This document shows positions 44,237-53,630 of a stretch of 64,000 bases of DNA, in pieces; position 1 is the stretch's first letter, and the number at the start of each line of letters is the position of its first letter. Below the pieces are notes generated by a model. The model was not told where the DNA came from, searched no databases, and worked only from the letters and a program-made list of their open reading frames with translations. Source of the DNA: Spartobacteria bacterium (GTDB lineage: Bacteria > Verrucomicrobiota > Verrucomicrobiia > Chthoniobacterales > UBA10450). The stretch covers positions 124,001 to 188,000 of the forward strand of contig PLCN01000020.1 in the NCBI GenBank assembly GCA_003134785.1, given 5' to 3'. Both the position numbers and the translations under genes were made by a program.

Positions 44237-45052
44237 TTACAGCCGCACCAAGTCCAAAAGAAACTGGCACCAGAGATAAACCATCCCGCGCCAGGAGTAT
44301 TTCACCTCGCCATCGGGCGTCGATTTCAGCACGCCTTTCTTAATGTTGTGCGCGATCTGGTCGCGTAAATCATTTTCGACTTCGAGCTGGATGCGATCCT
44401 CGTCCATCGGGTCGATCACTTTCGTCTCCACTTGGTTGAGCCGCAGAAATTCGCGGTGGCTTTGGTAAAGCTGCCAAAAGGATTGATCCGGCCGCTGGCG
44501 GTTGATCTTGAATTGCGGGGTGAGCTTCAATCCATACGAGAGGGGGTAATTCCAAGTCGTCCAGATGATCCCGTCATTCGCGCGCGAGGAAATGCGCAGG
44601 TAATAAAACGCGAGATCGTTTTGTTCGTTCAGGCAAATGGTCGCCTGCGCACGATCCTCCTCCTTGTAAAAGAGGCGGAAGAATTGCCGGTAGTCTTCCC
44701 AGTCCCATCCCGCGTCGTTGATGTGCGCGAAGCCTTCGTTCTGAATCTCGTGGGTGATTTCCTCGAGCGTGGGAAAAACTTCCGAGGAAGGCGGGCTCTT
44801 GGGCCGGAGCGTCTTCTCCTTCGGCAAACGCAACGCGCGGATGCGCGTGAGAATTTCGAGCCAGGGCAGGAAGAGCCAGGTCAGCGCCGCGATCAATCCC
44901 AGCACCCAGTTTCCCGTCACGAAATAAATCGCGAGAAAAGTCGAGATGAGGATGCCGGCCGCGCCCGCCTTTTGCGCGAACGAAGTCTGGTAACTCCGCA
45001 AGGCGACGCTGAGTACAGCGACGCCGAGCGTAAGAAAAAGACCAAACAGCAT
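44237..45052 (-). CDS. Membrane protein of unknown function
   Basis: 271 residues. Three N-terminal hydrophobic segments (LFGLFLTLGVAVLSVAL, AGILISTFLAIYFVTG, VLGLIAALTWLFLPW; about 2-68), then a soluble domain of about 200 residues with many acidic and aromatic residues (WDWEDYRQFFRLFYKEEDRA, then FAHINDAGWD). The domain is probably cytoplasmic by the positive-inside rule (LTRIRALRLPKEK follows the third helix). No family recognised. Its ATG overlaps the stop of the glutaredoxin gene (TAATG), so the two are coupled and may share a redox or membrane-protein task. Confidence 0.78.
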   Translation of the reverse strand: MLFGLFLTLGVAVLSVALRSYQTSFAQKAGAAGILISTFLAIYFVTGNWVLGLIAALTWLFLPWLEILTRIRALRLPKEKTLRPKSPPSSEVFPTLEEITHEIQNEGFAHINDAGWDWEDYRQFFRLFYKEEDRAQATICLNEQNDLAFYYLRISSRANDGIIWTTWNYPLSYGLKLTPQFKINRQRPDQSFWQLYQSHREFLRLNQVETKVIDPMDEDRIQLEVENDLRDQIAHNIKKGVLKSTPDGEVKYSWRGMVYLWCQFLLDLVRL

Positions 45053-45303
45053 TACGGTTCGATCCCGTGCTCGCTCAAAAATTTTTCCAACTGATCGGTA
45101 TCAAAGTTGGCGAGCACTTCCTCGCCGGCCACCAGCGTCGGCACGTAGGTCTGGTCGGAGAGTTCCAGCATATCGTCATAAGCCTCCCGGTCCCGGCCCA
45201 CATCGATTTCGGTAAACCGGTAACCGCGCTCCGCCAAATAATCTTTCGCGTCCATACACCACGAGCACATTGGGCGGCTGTAAAGTGTGAGTTCGATCGG
45301 CAC
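45052..45303 (-). CDS. Glutaredoxin-family protein
   Basis: 83 residues from GTG 45303 (MPIELTLYSRPMCSWC); a TTG at 45336 would add 11 residues that do not fit the family. A thioredoxin-like fold with the active site YSRPMCSWCMDAKDYL (CSWC), the cis-Pro loop in TYVPTLVAGEEV (VPT) and the C-terminal NFDTDQLEKFL helix. It would reduce disulfides or glutathione-like mixed disulfides in the cytoplasm. It is the first gene of a two-gene unit with the 271-residue membrane protein. Confidence 0.88.
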   Translation of the reverse strand: MPIELTLYSRPMCSWCMDAKDYLAERGYRFTEIDVGRDREAYDDMLELSDQTYVPTLVAGEEVLANFDTDQLEKFLSEHGIEP

Positions 45304-45339
45304 GCAGGAATAAACAGTCCCATCCCGCCTCGTCAACCG

Positions 45340-45535
45340 CGCCCTGTGGTCGGATCATGCGCGCACAAATGGCCGAGCGTTTTTATATTTGGCAGCTTGC
45401 CGTAGATCGCCTCGTTAGGCGGCTCATCATTTTTTCCCGGCCGTTTTCGGCGCGAGGGGGGCAACGATTTTTTCGAAGTGTCGTCACTTAAGTTTTCGAA
45501 TGGCAGCACTGCGATACTTTTTTCCAGCGCCCCGG
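45340..45535 (-). pseudogene. Remnant of an adenylate-cyclase-like TPR/FlgO gene start
   Basis: In the frame just downstream of the TPR gene the text EKSIAVLPFENLSDDTSKK appears. That is the hallmark start of FlgO-domain/TPR proteins common in soil bacteria, where the sentence continues with a FADGIQDEIL-type text; here it breaks into unrelated residues (LPPSRRKRPG) and soon ends. No complete gene follows. It is a decayed fragment, possibly from a second gene copy. Confidence 0.6.
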
Positions 45536-45538
45536 ACG

Positions 45539-46858
45539 TTATGGCTGGATAGTTGTTAGAACAGTTTTGGGCTCCGGTCCCGCGAGGATTTTCTGGAAAC
45601 GTGGATCGCTCTGCAGCGAATCCCATTCCCAGCGCAGCCGCAGGTCCGCCAGCGTGATATTACTCGGAAAATCCGGGTACTGGGCCGGACCGGGAGTGGA
45701 GAGGAGGCGCTCGATCAGCGTTATCGCCTGGTCCGGTTCGGTTACGAGTGCATAAATCAGCGCCAGATTCGCCGCGCTCGTGGCGCCATGAAATGCATTC
45801 TGGCTTTCTGGTTCTATTTCAACGGCCCGACGACACTCCCGGATAGCATCTTCCTTCCGCTGCCCGTAGGCATAGAGTAATCCTAGTTGAGCGTGGCGGT
45901 TCGGATCGTCGGGACCGTCCTGCACCCACTTTTCGATATCTGGGATCGCTGCGGCAAAGTAACGCCGAGCGGCTACGACCTCGCCGCGGGCCAGCGCGAG
46001 GCGGCCCAGGTAATATGTCTTCGGCGCATCTCCGGCCTTTGGAAACTCCTGGAGCGGAAAATCGGTCAGGATTTTTTCCGCGCTAGCGTAATCCCGCTCC
46101 ATCATGGCCAGGTCCCAGCGAGCCCCGGTGACCATTCCATTCGGATCAATGCCGGCAGGAATGTTCTGCAAGATCTTGCGGCCGGCAGCAGGATCGCTGT
46201 TTTGAAACACTTCGAGATAGGCCAGGCCGACCTTGGCGTAAGCCGAATCGGGCGCAATCTCCAGCGCGCGGTTGTAACACGCCCTCGCGCCCGGCCAATC
46301 ACGCACCAAAAGGTGATCGATGGCAGCCAGGACGATAATTTCGCGATTACGAGGATCGAGGTCCTGGGCGCGCTGATAGGTTGCGAGCGATTCCCGCCAG
46401 AGTCCCTGCCGGCGCTGAATTCCGGCGATGTAATGAAGAATGTCGGGCTCGTTAGGCAATGTCGCCGCGGCGACGGAAAACTCTTCTAGCGCTGCTGGGT
46501 AATCCTTGTCGCCCCAATACATACAGAGGCCGAGGGCCGTATGGGCTTCGCCCAGAGACGGCGCCAGGCGCAACGCCTCATCCGCCGCAGCGCGCGCCCT
46601 GATTTTCCGATCGTCGGTCGCTTCAGAGCCGAGTTGGGTTTGCACGATGGAAAGGCGCGTGTGGGCCAGGGCAAATTTGGGATCGAGCGCAATCGCCTGC
46701 GTATAGAGCTGCTCGGCTGCAATGCGGTCCTCGGTCGAACGATTAACCGCTCCTTCGCGCCCGCGAGCTTTCAAGCCGTGCAGAAGCGCGCAGAGGCAGG
46801 AATCGCCCGACGAAAAATCGCCGCAAGCCGCCGGGGGGATTGCGATTTCGTGCAACAT
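45539..46858 (-). CDS. TPR protein, probably a truncated FlgO/TPR-family gene
   Basis: 439 residues. Eight or more TPR units from about residue 40: AEQLYTQAIALDPKFALAHTRL, ARACYNRALEIAPDSAYAKVG cut here to AIALDPKFALAH and ALEIAPDSAYAKVG, plus CRRAVEIEPESQNAF. This is the C-terminal TPR half of proteins that normally begin with a FlgO-like or DNA-binding half (KSIAVLPFENLSDD). The start MLHEIAIPPAACGDF has neither signal nor that half, and 300 bases upstream show no recognisable extension, so it is likely a broken remnant. It might still be expressed as a scaffold protein. A fragment of the missing half's start is seen just downstream instead. Confidence 0.6.
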   Translation of the reverse strand: MLHEIAIPPAACGDFSSGDSCLCALLHGLKARGREGAVNRSTEDRIAAEQLYTQAIALDPKFALAHTRLSIVQTQLGSEATDDRKIRARAAADEALRLAPSLGEAHTALGLCMYWGDKDYPAALEEFSVAAATLPNEPDILHYIAGIQRRQGLWRESLATYQRAQDLDPRNREIIVLAAIDHLLVRDWPGARACYNRALEIAPDSAYAKVGLAYLEVFQNSDPAAGRKILQNIPAGIDPNGMVTGARWDLAMMERDYASAEKILTDFPLQEFPKAGDAPKTYYLGRLALARGEVVAARRYFAAAIPDIEKWVQDGPDDPNRHAQLGLLYAYGQRKEDAIRECRRAVEIEPESQNAFHGATSAANLALIYALVTEPDQAITLIERLLSTPGPAQYPDFPSNITLADLRLRWEWDSLQSDPRFQKILAGPEPKTVLTTIQP

Positions 46859-47200
46859 GCCCTACGGAATCCCTTTGTACAAGGAAAGCAATCTTGGCTT
46901 TGAAACCAGTAACCGCATCCCAGATCCGGAAGAGCCAGCGCCCGAACGATTGTGGCGGGCGGCATTCGCTCGTCCGGCTGGCGATGAAAGACGAACCACT
47001 TTTTCCCGCGCAGACGCTTCTGCTTTCTACGGACTCCGCTCGCTCCGGCGGACTTCAGCCAACGATAGGACGCATTCGAGAGTTGCTGAAAAGCGCGTTG
47101 ATAGTAGCTCTGAGGCTCTGGGTGGCGACAGAGGACGAGGTCAACCGGAAGGGTATGCTCGACACCGCCTTTTGACGCGAACTATACATAGTATGAAATC
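46859..47200. other. Gap with no recognisable gene
   Basis: Open frames exist on both strands but none has a start, ribosome site or recognisable protein. It may contain the decayed 5' part of the TPR gene on the minus strand and the promoter of the kelch gene on the plus strand. Confidence 0.5.
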
Positions 47201-49936
47201 ATGAAAGGGTTTCCTTCTCCATTAATCCTCTTCGTTTGCGCTTTGCGCGGAGCGCTCTTTCTCGGCGCTGGGCTGCTGTTTGTGCAACCGTGCGCCGGTG
47301 GTTCTGGCGCTTTTGAGAATACAGGCAGCCTCGCTACGCGTCGATATTATCATACGGCGACCTTACTGCCCAACGGGAACGTGCTAGTCGCCGACGGAGA
47401 AGAATTCCCCGGGAGCTATCCCGCCCCCGCCGTCTATCTCGCGAGTGCGGAACTGTACGATTCGGCGAACGGGACCTGGACGGCGACCGGCAGTCTGGGC
47501 TCCGCACGCTATGGTCACAGGGCGACGCTGCTGCCTAACGGCAAGGTGCTCGTCGCAGGCGGTTATAACGGCAGCGTTCTTGCAAGCGCGGAACTGTACG
47601 ATCCGTCGAGCGGGACCTGGAGTGCGACCGGCAGCCTCGCCACCGCACGCTATTTTTATGCGGCGATTTTACTGTCCGACGGCAAGGTGCTCGTCGCAGG
47701 TGGTTTCAATGGCGGCACGCCCACCGTCCTGGCGAGCGCGGAACTGTACGATCCGTCGAGCGGGACCTGGAGTGCCACTGGCAGCCTCGCCACCGCACGC
47801 TATGGTCCTACAGTGACGTTGCTACCCAACGGCTGGGTGCTGGTCGCAGGAGGAACTAACAACAGCAGTAGCCATATCGCGAGTGCGGAACTGTACGATC
47901 CGGGGAAACGCACTTGGCTTGCCGCTGGCAGCCTCGCCATCGCACGCGGTGGTCACACCGCAACATTGCTGCCCAACGGCAAGGTGCTCGTCGCAGGAGG
48001 AAGTGACAGCAGCTTCACCACTCTCGCAACCGCGGAACTGTACGATCCGGCGAGCGGGACCTGGAGTGCCACTGGCAGCCTTGCCACTGCACGCGGTGAT
48101 CACACGGCGACGTTGCTGCCCAACGGCAAGGTGCTCGTCGCAGGAGGAACTAACAAGAGCAGTAGCAATATCGCGAGCGCGGAACTGTACGACCCGGCGA
48201 GCGGGACGTGGGCTCCCACCGGTAGTCTCAACACCGCACGCGTTGAACACACCGCGACGCTGCTGTCCAACGGCAACGTGCTCGCCGCAGGCGGGACTAA
48301 CAGCGGCGGCTCTCTCGCGAGTGCAGAGCTGTACGTTCCGGGCTCAGCACCAGTGATTACGAGTCCGCTCACGGCGAGTAGCTTGGTGGGTCAGCAATTC
48401 ACGTATCAGTTCGAGGCGACCGGTGCGACCTCCCTTAGCGCGTCCAATCTTCCGTCCGGGCTTACCTTCAGTACCGCGCTCAGCGCAATCGTCGGCAGTC
48501 CGACCGCAGCCGGAGTATTTCAAGTGGGACTGGCCGCTTCGAATGCCAATGGCACTAACACTGCAACTCTTACCATTACGGTGTCGCCCCCTCCATCTTC
48601 GGGACTCGTCATCCTGAGCAGCTCGAGCGCGACCGGCAGAACTGGCCAACCCTTCAATCTTCAAATCATAGCGACGGGCAAAGGCACTGCGCAGACCATA
48701 ACCGCGAGCGCCCTGCCAACGGGATTGACGATTGATGCCTTGACAGGGCTCATCAGCGGAACTTCAACCTCCGATACCAGTACGGCGGTAACCGTAACGG
48801 TAACCGACGGGAACCTAACGACCAGCTCTATCCTCGAGTTAACGTTCTCATCCGATCTGGGACGGCCGGTCATCGTCAGTCCCAGTTCCACCACGGTCGC
48901 AGCTGGCCAGGTTTTTAGTTATACGATCGACGCTCCGGCTAACTCCGATCCTTCCGATCCCACTGTGTTTACACTTATCGGGACACTTCCAGCCGGGCTA
49001 ACCTTTGATTCCCAAACCGGGACGATTTCGGGGACGTTCACCGGTAATAACCTGCGGCGTGGCCCATCGCCAAACCTATCTGGAGGCATCGTGACCAACG
49101 TCCAGCTTTTCGCCACCAATTCCCACGGTACCTCTACCTTGCCGCTGGTCTTCTTCCTCGCTCCCGCGGGAACAGTGAATATCTCCACGCGACTGGCTAT
49201 CGGCACCGGCGACAATGTCCTCATTGCCGGGTTCATCATCACGGGCAACGCACCCAAGAAAGTAATGATCCGGGCGCTTGGACCTTCCTTGCCCGTGCCG
49301 GGCGCGGTCCAGGACACAACTTTGGAATTGCACGATGCGGATGTGACGCTGGGCTCGAACGATAATTGGAGAGAGACCCAGGAAAACGAGATCACCGCCG
49401 CCGGCATCGCCCCATCGGACGACCGTGAGTCGGCCATCATCGCGATCCTCAATCCAGGGAATTATAGCGCCGTCGTGCGGGGTAAGAACGACGCCACGGG
49501 CATCGCCGTGGTGGAAGTATATGACCTGGGCACAGCCAGTCTGGATAACTCCAGCAATTCGAAACTCGCAAACATCGCCACGCGCGGACCTGTTCTCGTT
49601 GGCGACAACGTCATGATCGGCGGCTTCATCGTTTCCAAGCAGGACTCGAAAGTCGTCGTCTGCGCCACCGGACCATCACTCTCGGCTTCTGGAATAGCCG
49701 GAGCGCTGCAAGATCCGACCCTCGCACTGAAAGACGCAAACGGCTTGACTCTTATCGATAACGACGACTGGCAACAGGGGCAGCCAGCTGACATTGAACA
49801 GACAGGTCTCGCTCCGACCGATCCCCGCGAGTCCGCCCTGATCGCGACACTCGCGCCCGGGAATTACACCGCGATTGTGAGCGGGAAGGAGAATGCCACC
49901 GGCGTGGCTTTGGTCGCGGTTTATGAATTGCAATGA
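47201..49936 (+). CDS. Secreted kelch-propeller protein with Ig-like domains and tandem NISTR/GGFI module
   Basis: 911 residues with a signal peptide (MKGFPSPLILFVCALRGALFLGAG, cleaved near PCAGG). Seven kelch-like repeats of about 48 residues (TGSLATARxxHTATLLPNG, KVLVAGG, ASAELYDPASGTW) span about 45-385 and should close one seven-bladed propeller. Two He_PIG-type Ig domains follow (FTYQFEATGATSLSASNLPS, VGSPTAAGVFQVG). Next come a shared segment with FTLIGTLPAGLTFDSQTGTI, and GGIVTNVQLFATNSHGTST. Two C-terminal modules close the protein (VNISTRLAIGTGDNVLIAGF; ANIATRGPVLVGDNVMIGGF), ending VAVYELQ. It is exported; a ligand-binding or adhesin role is a guess. It starts the 47-64 kb surface locus. 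Confidence 0.9.
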   Translation: MKGFPSPLILFVCALRGALFLGAGLLFVQPCAGGSGAFENTGSLATRRYYHTATLLPNGNVLVADGEEFPGSYPAPAVYLASAELYDSANGTWTATGSLGSARYGHRATLLPNGKVLVAGGYNGSVLASAELYDPSSGTWSATGSLATARYFYAAILLSDGKVLVAGGFNGGTPTVLASAELYDPSSGTWSATGSLATARYGPTVTLLPNGWVLVAGGTNNSSSHIASAELYDPGKRTWLAAGSLAIARGGHTATLLPNGKVLVAGGSDSSFTTLATAELYDPASGTWSATGSLATARGDHTATLLPNGKVLVAGGTNKSSSNIASAELYDPASGTWAPTGSLNTARVEHTATLLSNGNVLAAGGTNSGGSLASAELYVPGSAPVITSPLTASSLVGQQFTYQFEATGATSLSASNLPSGLTFSTALSAIVGSPTAAGVFQVGLAASNANGTNTATLTITVSPPPSSGLVILSSSSATGRTGQPFNLQIIATGKGTAQTITASALPTGLTIDALTGLISGTSTSDTSTAVTVTVTDGNLTTSSILELTFSSDLGRPVIVSPSSTTVAAGQVFSYTIDAPANSDPSDPTVFTLIGTLPAGLTFDSQTGTISGTFTGNNLRRGPSPNLSGGIVTNVQLFATNSHGTSTLPLVFFLAPAGTVNISTRLAIGTGDNVLIAGFIITGNAPKKVMIRALGPSLPVPGAVQDTTLELHDADVTLGSNDNWRETQENEITAAGIAPSDDRESAIIAILNPGNYSAVVRGKNDATGIAVVEVYDLGTASLDNSSNSKLANIATRGPVLVGDNVMIGGFIVSKQDSKVVVCATGPSLSASGIAGALQDPTLALKDANGLTLIDNDDWQQGQPADIEQTGLAPTDPRESALIATLAPGNYTAIVSGKENATGVALVAVYELQ

Positions 49937-50057
49937 GCGGGCGCGACCTTCCAGTTTACGCTCCAATCGGCTAAGGCCGGCCCCGCGCAGAATGGCTCCG
50001 TTCTTTTTCGATTGTGCCAGCTAAAAAGTTCGGAAGCGGTCGGCGCTTGCTAAGCGG

Positions 50058-53000
50058 ATGACAATTCAATTATCCTCGTTGCCCGTGAGGAGAAAGGCTT
50101 TGGTTGCAATCGTCCTGGCTGGGAATCTGATTATTCGGATTGCCGCGGCTGAGACTGCGGAGAACGCTTCGCTGCTAAGCAAGGAAAACGTTGTGGACTC
50201 GGCGAGCAGCAGTGGCTCGTGGGCGCCGGCCACCGTCGGTCAGCCGCTCGCAGTTCGTGACCGGTTGCGCACGGGAGAAGATAGCCGGGCGGCGGTGCGC
50301 ATGACCGACCTGAGCGTCTTGCGAATCGATGAACTGACGACGATCGAGATCACACCGCCTGCGACCACCAGCGACAAGCCGTCCCTGAACGTCAAGGAGG
50401 GCACAACGTATTTTTTCAGCCGGGAAAAATCGCGCGAGATGCGGGTGGAAACTCCGGCGGCCAACGGAGCCATGCGCGGCACGGAGTTCGTCGTCGCGGT
50501 CGCGGCCAATGGAAGCACTACCGTGACCATGCTGGATGGCGAGGTGGAACTCTCCAATGCGCAGGGCTCGCTCGTTGTGACCAGCGGCGAGCAGGCCAAG
50601 GTGGATGTGGGCGGAACGCCAAGGAAAACCGCGGTGCTGGAGGCGATCAATTCCGTCCAATGGTGCCTCTATTATCCCGGGGTTCTTGATTTGAAGGAAC
50701 TCGGTTACTCCCGCAATCCGAACGCATCGATCTCCGCTTATAACGAAGGCGATTTGCTGGCGGCGCTGGCTGCCTACGGACATCAAAGCCGTTCCGGATC
50801 AAACGCGGATAAGGTTTATCACGCAGGGTTGCTGCTGGCGGTCGGTCAGGTCGACAAGGCAAACCGTCTGCTCAATGCCGCCGGCCGTGGAACCCCGGGC
50901 CGGCAAGCTTTGTTGACCTTGATTGCGGCGGTCACGTTGAAACCGCGGCCGGATTCTACTGCGCCGCAAACCGCGAGCGATTGGATCGCGGAATCGTATT
51001 ACCTGCAATCGCAAGCCAATCTTCCGGGCGCGTTGGAAGCAGCAAAACATGCCACCGAGGTCGATCCGGAATTTGGCTTCGCCTGGACGCGAGTGGCGGA
51101 ATTGCAGTTCAGTTTCGGCCGCATACCACAAGCGAAAGCCGCCTTGGAAAAAGGCGTGCAGCTTTCTCCGCGCAATCCGGCGGCGCATGCGCTCCTCGGT
51201 TTCTTGTTCAGCGCGGAAAATAAGATCAACCAGGCCAAAGGCGCGTTCGAGAATGCGATGGCGATCGATGGCGCCTTGGGCAACGCGTGGCTCGGCCGCG
51301 GGCTCTGCCTCATCCGCCAGGGCAAGGATGACGATGGCCGCCGCGATCTCCAGGTAGCCGCGGCGCTTGAACCGAACCGGGCTTTCTTTCATAGCTATCT
51401 CGGCAAAGCCTTCAGCAACGATGGCAACGAGCCAAAGGCGCGGCTGGAATTGGAACGCGCCAAGACGCTGGACCCGAAAGATCCTACTCCCTGGATTTAT
51501 TCGGCGATCGAAAACAAACAGGACAGCCGGATCAATGAAGCCGTGCGCGACCTGGAGAAGTCCCAGGAACTAAACGATAACCGGCGCGTTTACCGCTCGC
51601 AGTTTCTGCTCGACCAGGATCGGGCGGTGCGTAGCGCCAACCTCGCCGCCATCTATCAGGCTGACGGAATGGAAGACGTGAGCGTGCGCGAAGCGGCCCG
51701 CGGCGTGGATTCGGATTACGCGACGGCTTCTTCGCATTTGTTCCTGGCCAACAGCTACAACGCGCTCCGCGATCCGAATCGGATCAACCTTCGTTACGAG
51801 ACGCCTTGGTTCAATGAACTGTTACTCGCGAATCTGCTCTCTCCCGTCGGCGGCGGGCCCTTGTCGCAATATGTCTCCGAGCAGGAATACTCAAAGCTAT
51901 TCGAAGCCGACCGGCTCGGAATCAGTTCTACCACGACTTACTTCAGCACCGGCGAACTGCGCGAAACCGCTTCGCAATACGGAACCTTCGGAAACGTCAG
52001 TTACTCGCTCGATTCGGAATTTCAGTACGACAACGGCCGCCGGCCTAACAACGAGATCACGCGCTCCGAGTCCTACGGCCAGGTGAAATTGCAGCTTACC
52101 CCGCAGGACACGATTTTCTTGCAAACGAAATACCAGGACGTTCGCCAGGGCGACTTGGTCCAATATTACGATCAGCGGGACGCCGCGCCTGGGTTGCATT
52201 TCCGCGAGCTACAACAACCGGCCATCCTTCTTCTTGGTTATCACCACGAATGGGCGCCCGGCATTCACACTCTTCTCCTGGCCGGCCGGCTCTCCGACGA
52301 GATATTTTTCTCCGACCTCAACACAGATGCTGATATCGCGGCGTTTAACCAGACAGGCATCCTGCCCAATGTAAGCCGATCGTTGGTCCTGCTTCATGAC
52401 AGCGCGGGGCACGTCACTAACGCGTTCGGTTTCCCGCTGCTCGAGCCGCTCGACCTGCAATATCATAGCACCTTCACGACCTACACCGGTGAGCTGAACC
52501 AAATCTGGGAACAAGATAACAATACCCTCATTTTCGGCGCGCGTTTTCAGTCGGGTGAATTTCACACGAGTGATCGCCTGGATAATGCCGTTGCACCCAT
52601 ACCCCCCTTCTTCTTTAGCGTCCCGCCGGCCGCGCACGATTTCACTACCTCGCTGGAGCGACAGAGTGTTTATATCTATGACACCTGGCGGCCGTTTCGC
52701 ACCCTGTCTCTGACGGCCGGCCTTAGCTATGATCACCTGGAGTTTCCCACTGATTACCGCAACTCACCGATCGTTAGCGGCGAGGATTCCCGGGATCGGC
52801 TTTCGCCGAAGGTCGGCGTGATTTGGAATCCTATCGGAAATCTATTTGTGCGCGGCGCTTATACTCAATCTTTGGGCGGAGTGAGCTTCGATCAGAGTGT
52901 CGGACTCGAACCGAACCAGGTCGCAGGATTCAACCAGGTCTTTCGCAGCATCATTTCCGAATCGGTGGTGGGCTCCGTGGCGGCGCCGACCTACGATACC

Positions 53001-53630
53001 GCCGGCATCCTCATCGAAGACAGGTTTCCCACGGGAACATATGTCGGTATCCAAGTCACCGATATGCAGTCGGACGTGGATAGCACTGTGGGCACGTTCG
53101 ACGCGTTTCTCACCCCGCCTCCGCCCCCACTCTTCCTCAATCCGCCCATCGTCTCTTCGTCTACTCCGCAGAAGTTGCGTTACGATGAACAGGATCTTCT
53201 GGTGACGGTGAATCAATTAGTAGGCGATGAATGGTCGTTCGGCGGCAGTTATCAGCTCTCCTATGCAAACCTCGAGACGATCTTTCCAGCAATTCCGACC
53301 GCCATTTTGCCTGGCGCGGATCACCGTGAGAAAGCAACTCTGCATCAAGGACAGCTCTTCGCGCTCTACAATCATCGCTCCGGATTCTTCGCGCGGATCG
53401 AAGGCTATTGGGCGCGGCAGAGTAACGTCGGTTACTCGCCTGACATTCCGGGCGACGATATCTTTCAATTGAACGCCTACGTCGGTTATCGGTTCCGGCG
53501 GAATTTCGGCGACATCACTCTCGGCTTCCTCGACATAACGGACCAGGATTACAAATTGAATCCGCTCAATTACTACAACGAGCTGCCCCGCGAGAGGACC
53601 TTAGTCGCCCGCGTCCGTCTTAACTTCTGA
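50058..53630 (+). CDS. FecR-TPR-outer-membrane beta-barrel protein
   Basis: 1190 residues. A signal peptide (about 1-31) is followed by a FecR domain (about 50-190: LRTGEDSRAAVRMTDLSVLR, MRGTEFVVAV, TMLDGEVELSN, VVTSGEQAKV). TPR repeats cover about 220-540 (ALEAAKHATEVDPEFGFAWT, ALEKGVQLSPRNPAAHALLG, AFENAMAIDGALGNAWLGRG). From about 600 alternating hydrophobic strands with Tyr/Trp/Phe ends form a TonB-receptor-like barrel (YQDVRQGDLVQYYDQRD, WRPFRTLSLTAGLSYDHLEF, LFVRGAYTQSLGGVSFDQSV). It ends in Phe (RVRLNF), as outer-membrane barrels do. There is no plug domain or TonB box. It is coupled to the next gene (1-base overlap). It may sense, recruit or export something at the outer membrane; role unknown. 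Confidence 0.85.
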   Translation: MTIQLSSLPVRRKALVAIVLAGNLIIRIAAAETAENASLLSKENVVDSASSSGSWAPATVGQPLAVRDRLRTGEDSRAAVRMTDLSVLRIDELTTIEITPPATTSDKPSLNVKEGTTYFFSREKSREMRVETPAANGAMRGTEFVVAVAANGSTTVTMLDGEVELSNAQGSLVVTSGEQAKVDVGGTPRKTAVLEAINSVQWCLYYPGVLDLKELGYSRNPNASISAYNEGDLLAALAAYGHQSRSGSNADKVYHAGLLLAVGQVDKANRLLNAAGRGTPGRQALLTLIAAVTLKPRPDSTAPQTASDWIAESYYLQSQANLPGALEAAKHATEVDPEFGFAWTRVAELQFSFGRIPQAKAALEKGVQLSPRNPAAHALLGFLFSAENKINQAKGAFENAMAIDGALGNAWLGRGLCLIRQGKDDDGRRDLQVAAALEPNRAFFHSYLGKAFSNDGNEPKARLELERAKTLDPKDPTPWIYSAIENKQDSRINEAVRDLEKSQELNDNRRVYRSQFLLDQDRAVRSANLAAIYQADGMEDVSVREAARGVDSDYATASSHLFLANSYNALRDPNRINLRYETPWFNELLLANLLSPVGGGPLSQYVSEQEYSKLFEADRLGISSTTTYFSTGELRETASQYGTFGNVSYSLDSEFQYDNGRRPNNEITRSESYGQVKLQLTPQDTIFLQTKYQDVRQGDLVQYYDQRDAAPGLHFRELQQPAILLLGYHHEWAPGIHTLLLAGRLSDEIFFSDLNTDADIAAFNQTGILPNVSRSLVLLHDSAGHVTNAFGFPLLEPLDLQYHSTFTTYTGELNQIWEQDNNTLIFGARFQSGEFHTSDRLDNAVAPIPPFFFSVPPAAHDFTTSLERQSVYIYDTWRPFRTLSLTAGLSYDHLEFPTDYRNSPIVSGEDSRDRLSPKVGVIWNPIGNLFVRGAYTQSLGGVSFDQSVGLEPNQVAGFNQVFRSIISESVVGSVAAPTYDTAGILIEDRFPTGTYVGIQVTDMQSDVDSTVGTFDAFLTPPPPPLFLNPPIVSSSTPQKLRYDEQDLLVTVNQLVGDEWSFGGSYQLSYANLETIFPAIPTAILPGADHREKATLHQGQLFALYNHRSGFFARIEGYWARQSNVGYSPDIPGDDIFQLNAYVGYRFRRNFGDITLGFLDITDQDYKLNPLNYYNELPRERTLVARVRLNF

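Noticed and set aside
13155-46457. GCCTAAC/GTTAGGC words as integron attC core sites
   Set aside because: They fit the RYYYAAC/GTTRRRY core pattern, but most lie singly inside housekeeping genes without paired sites, cassettes or an integrase.
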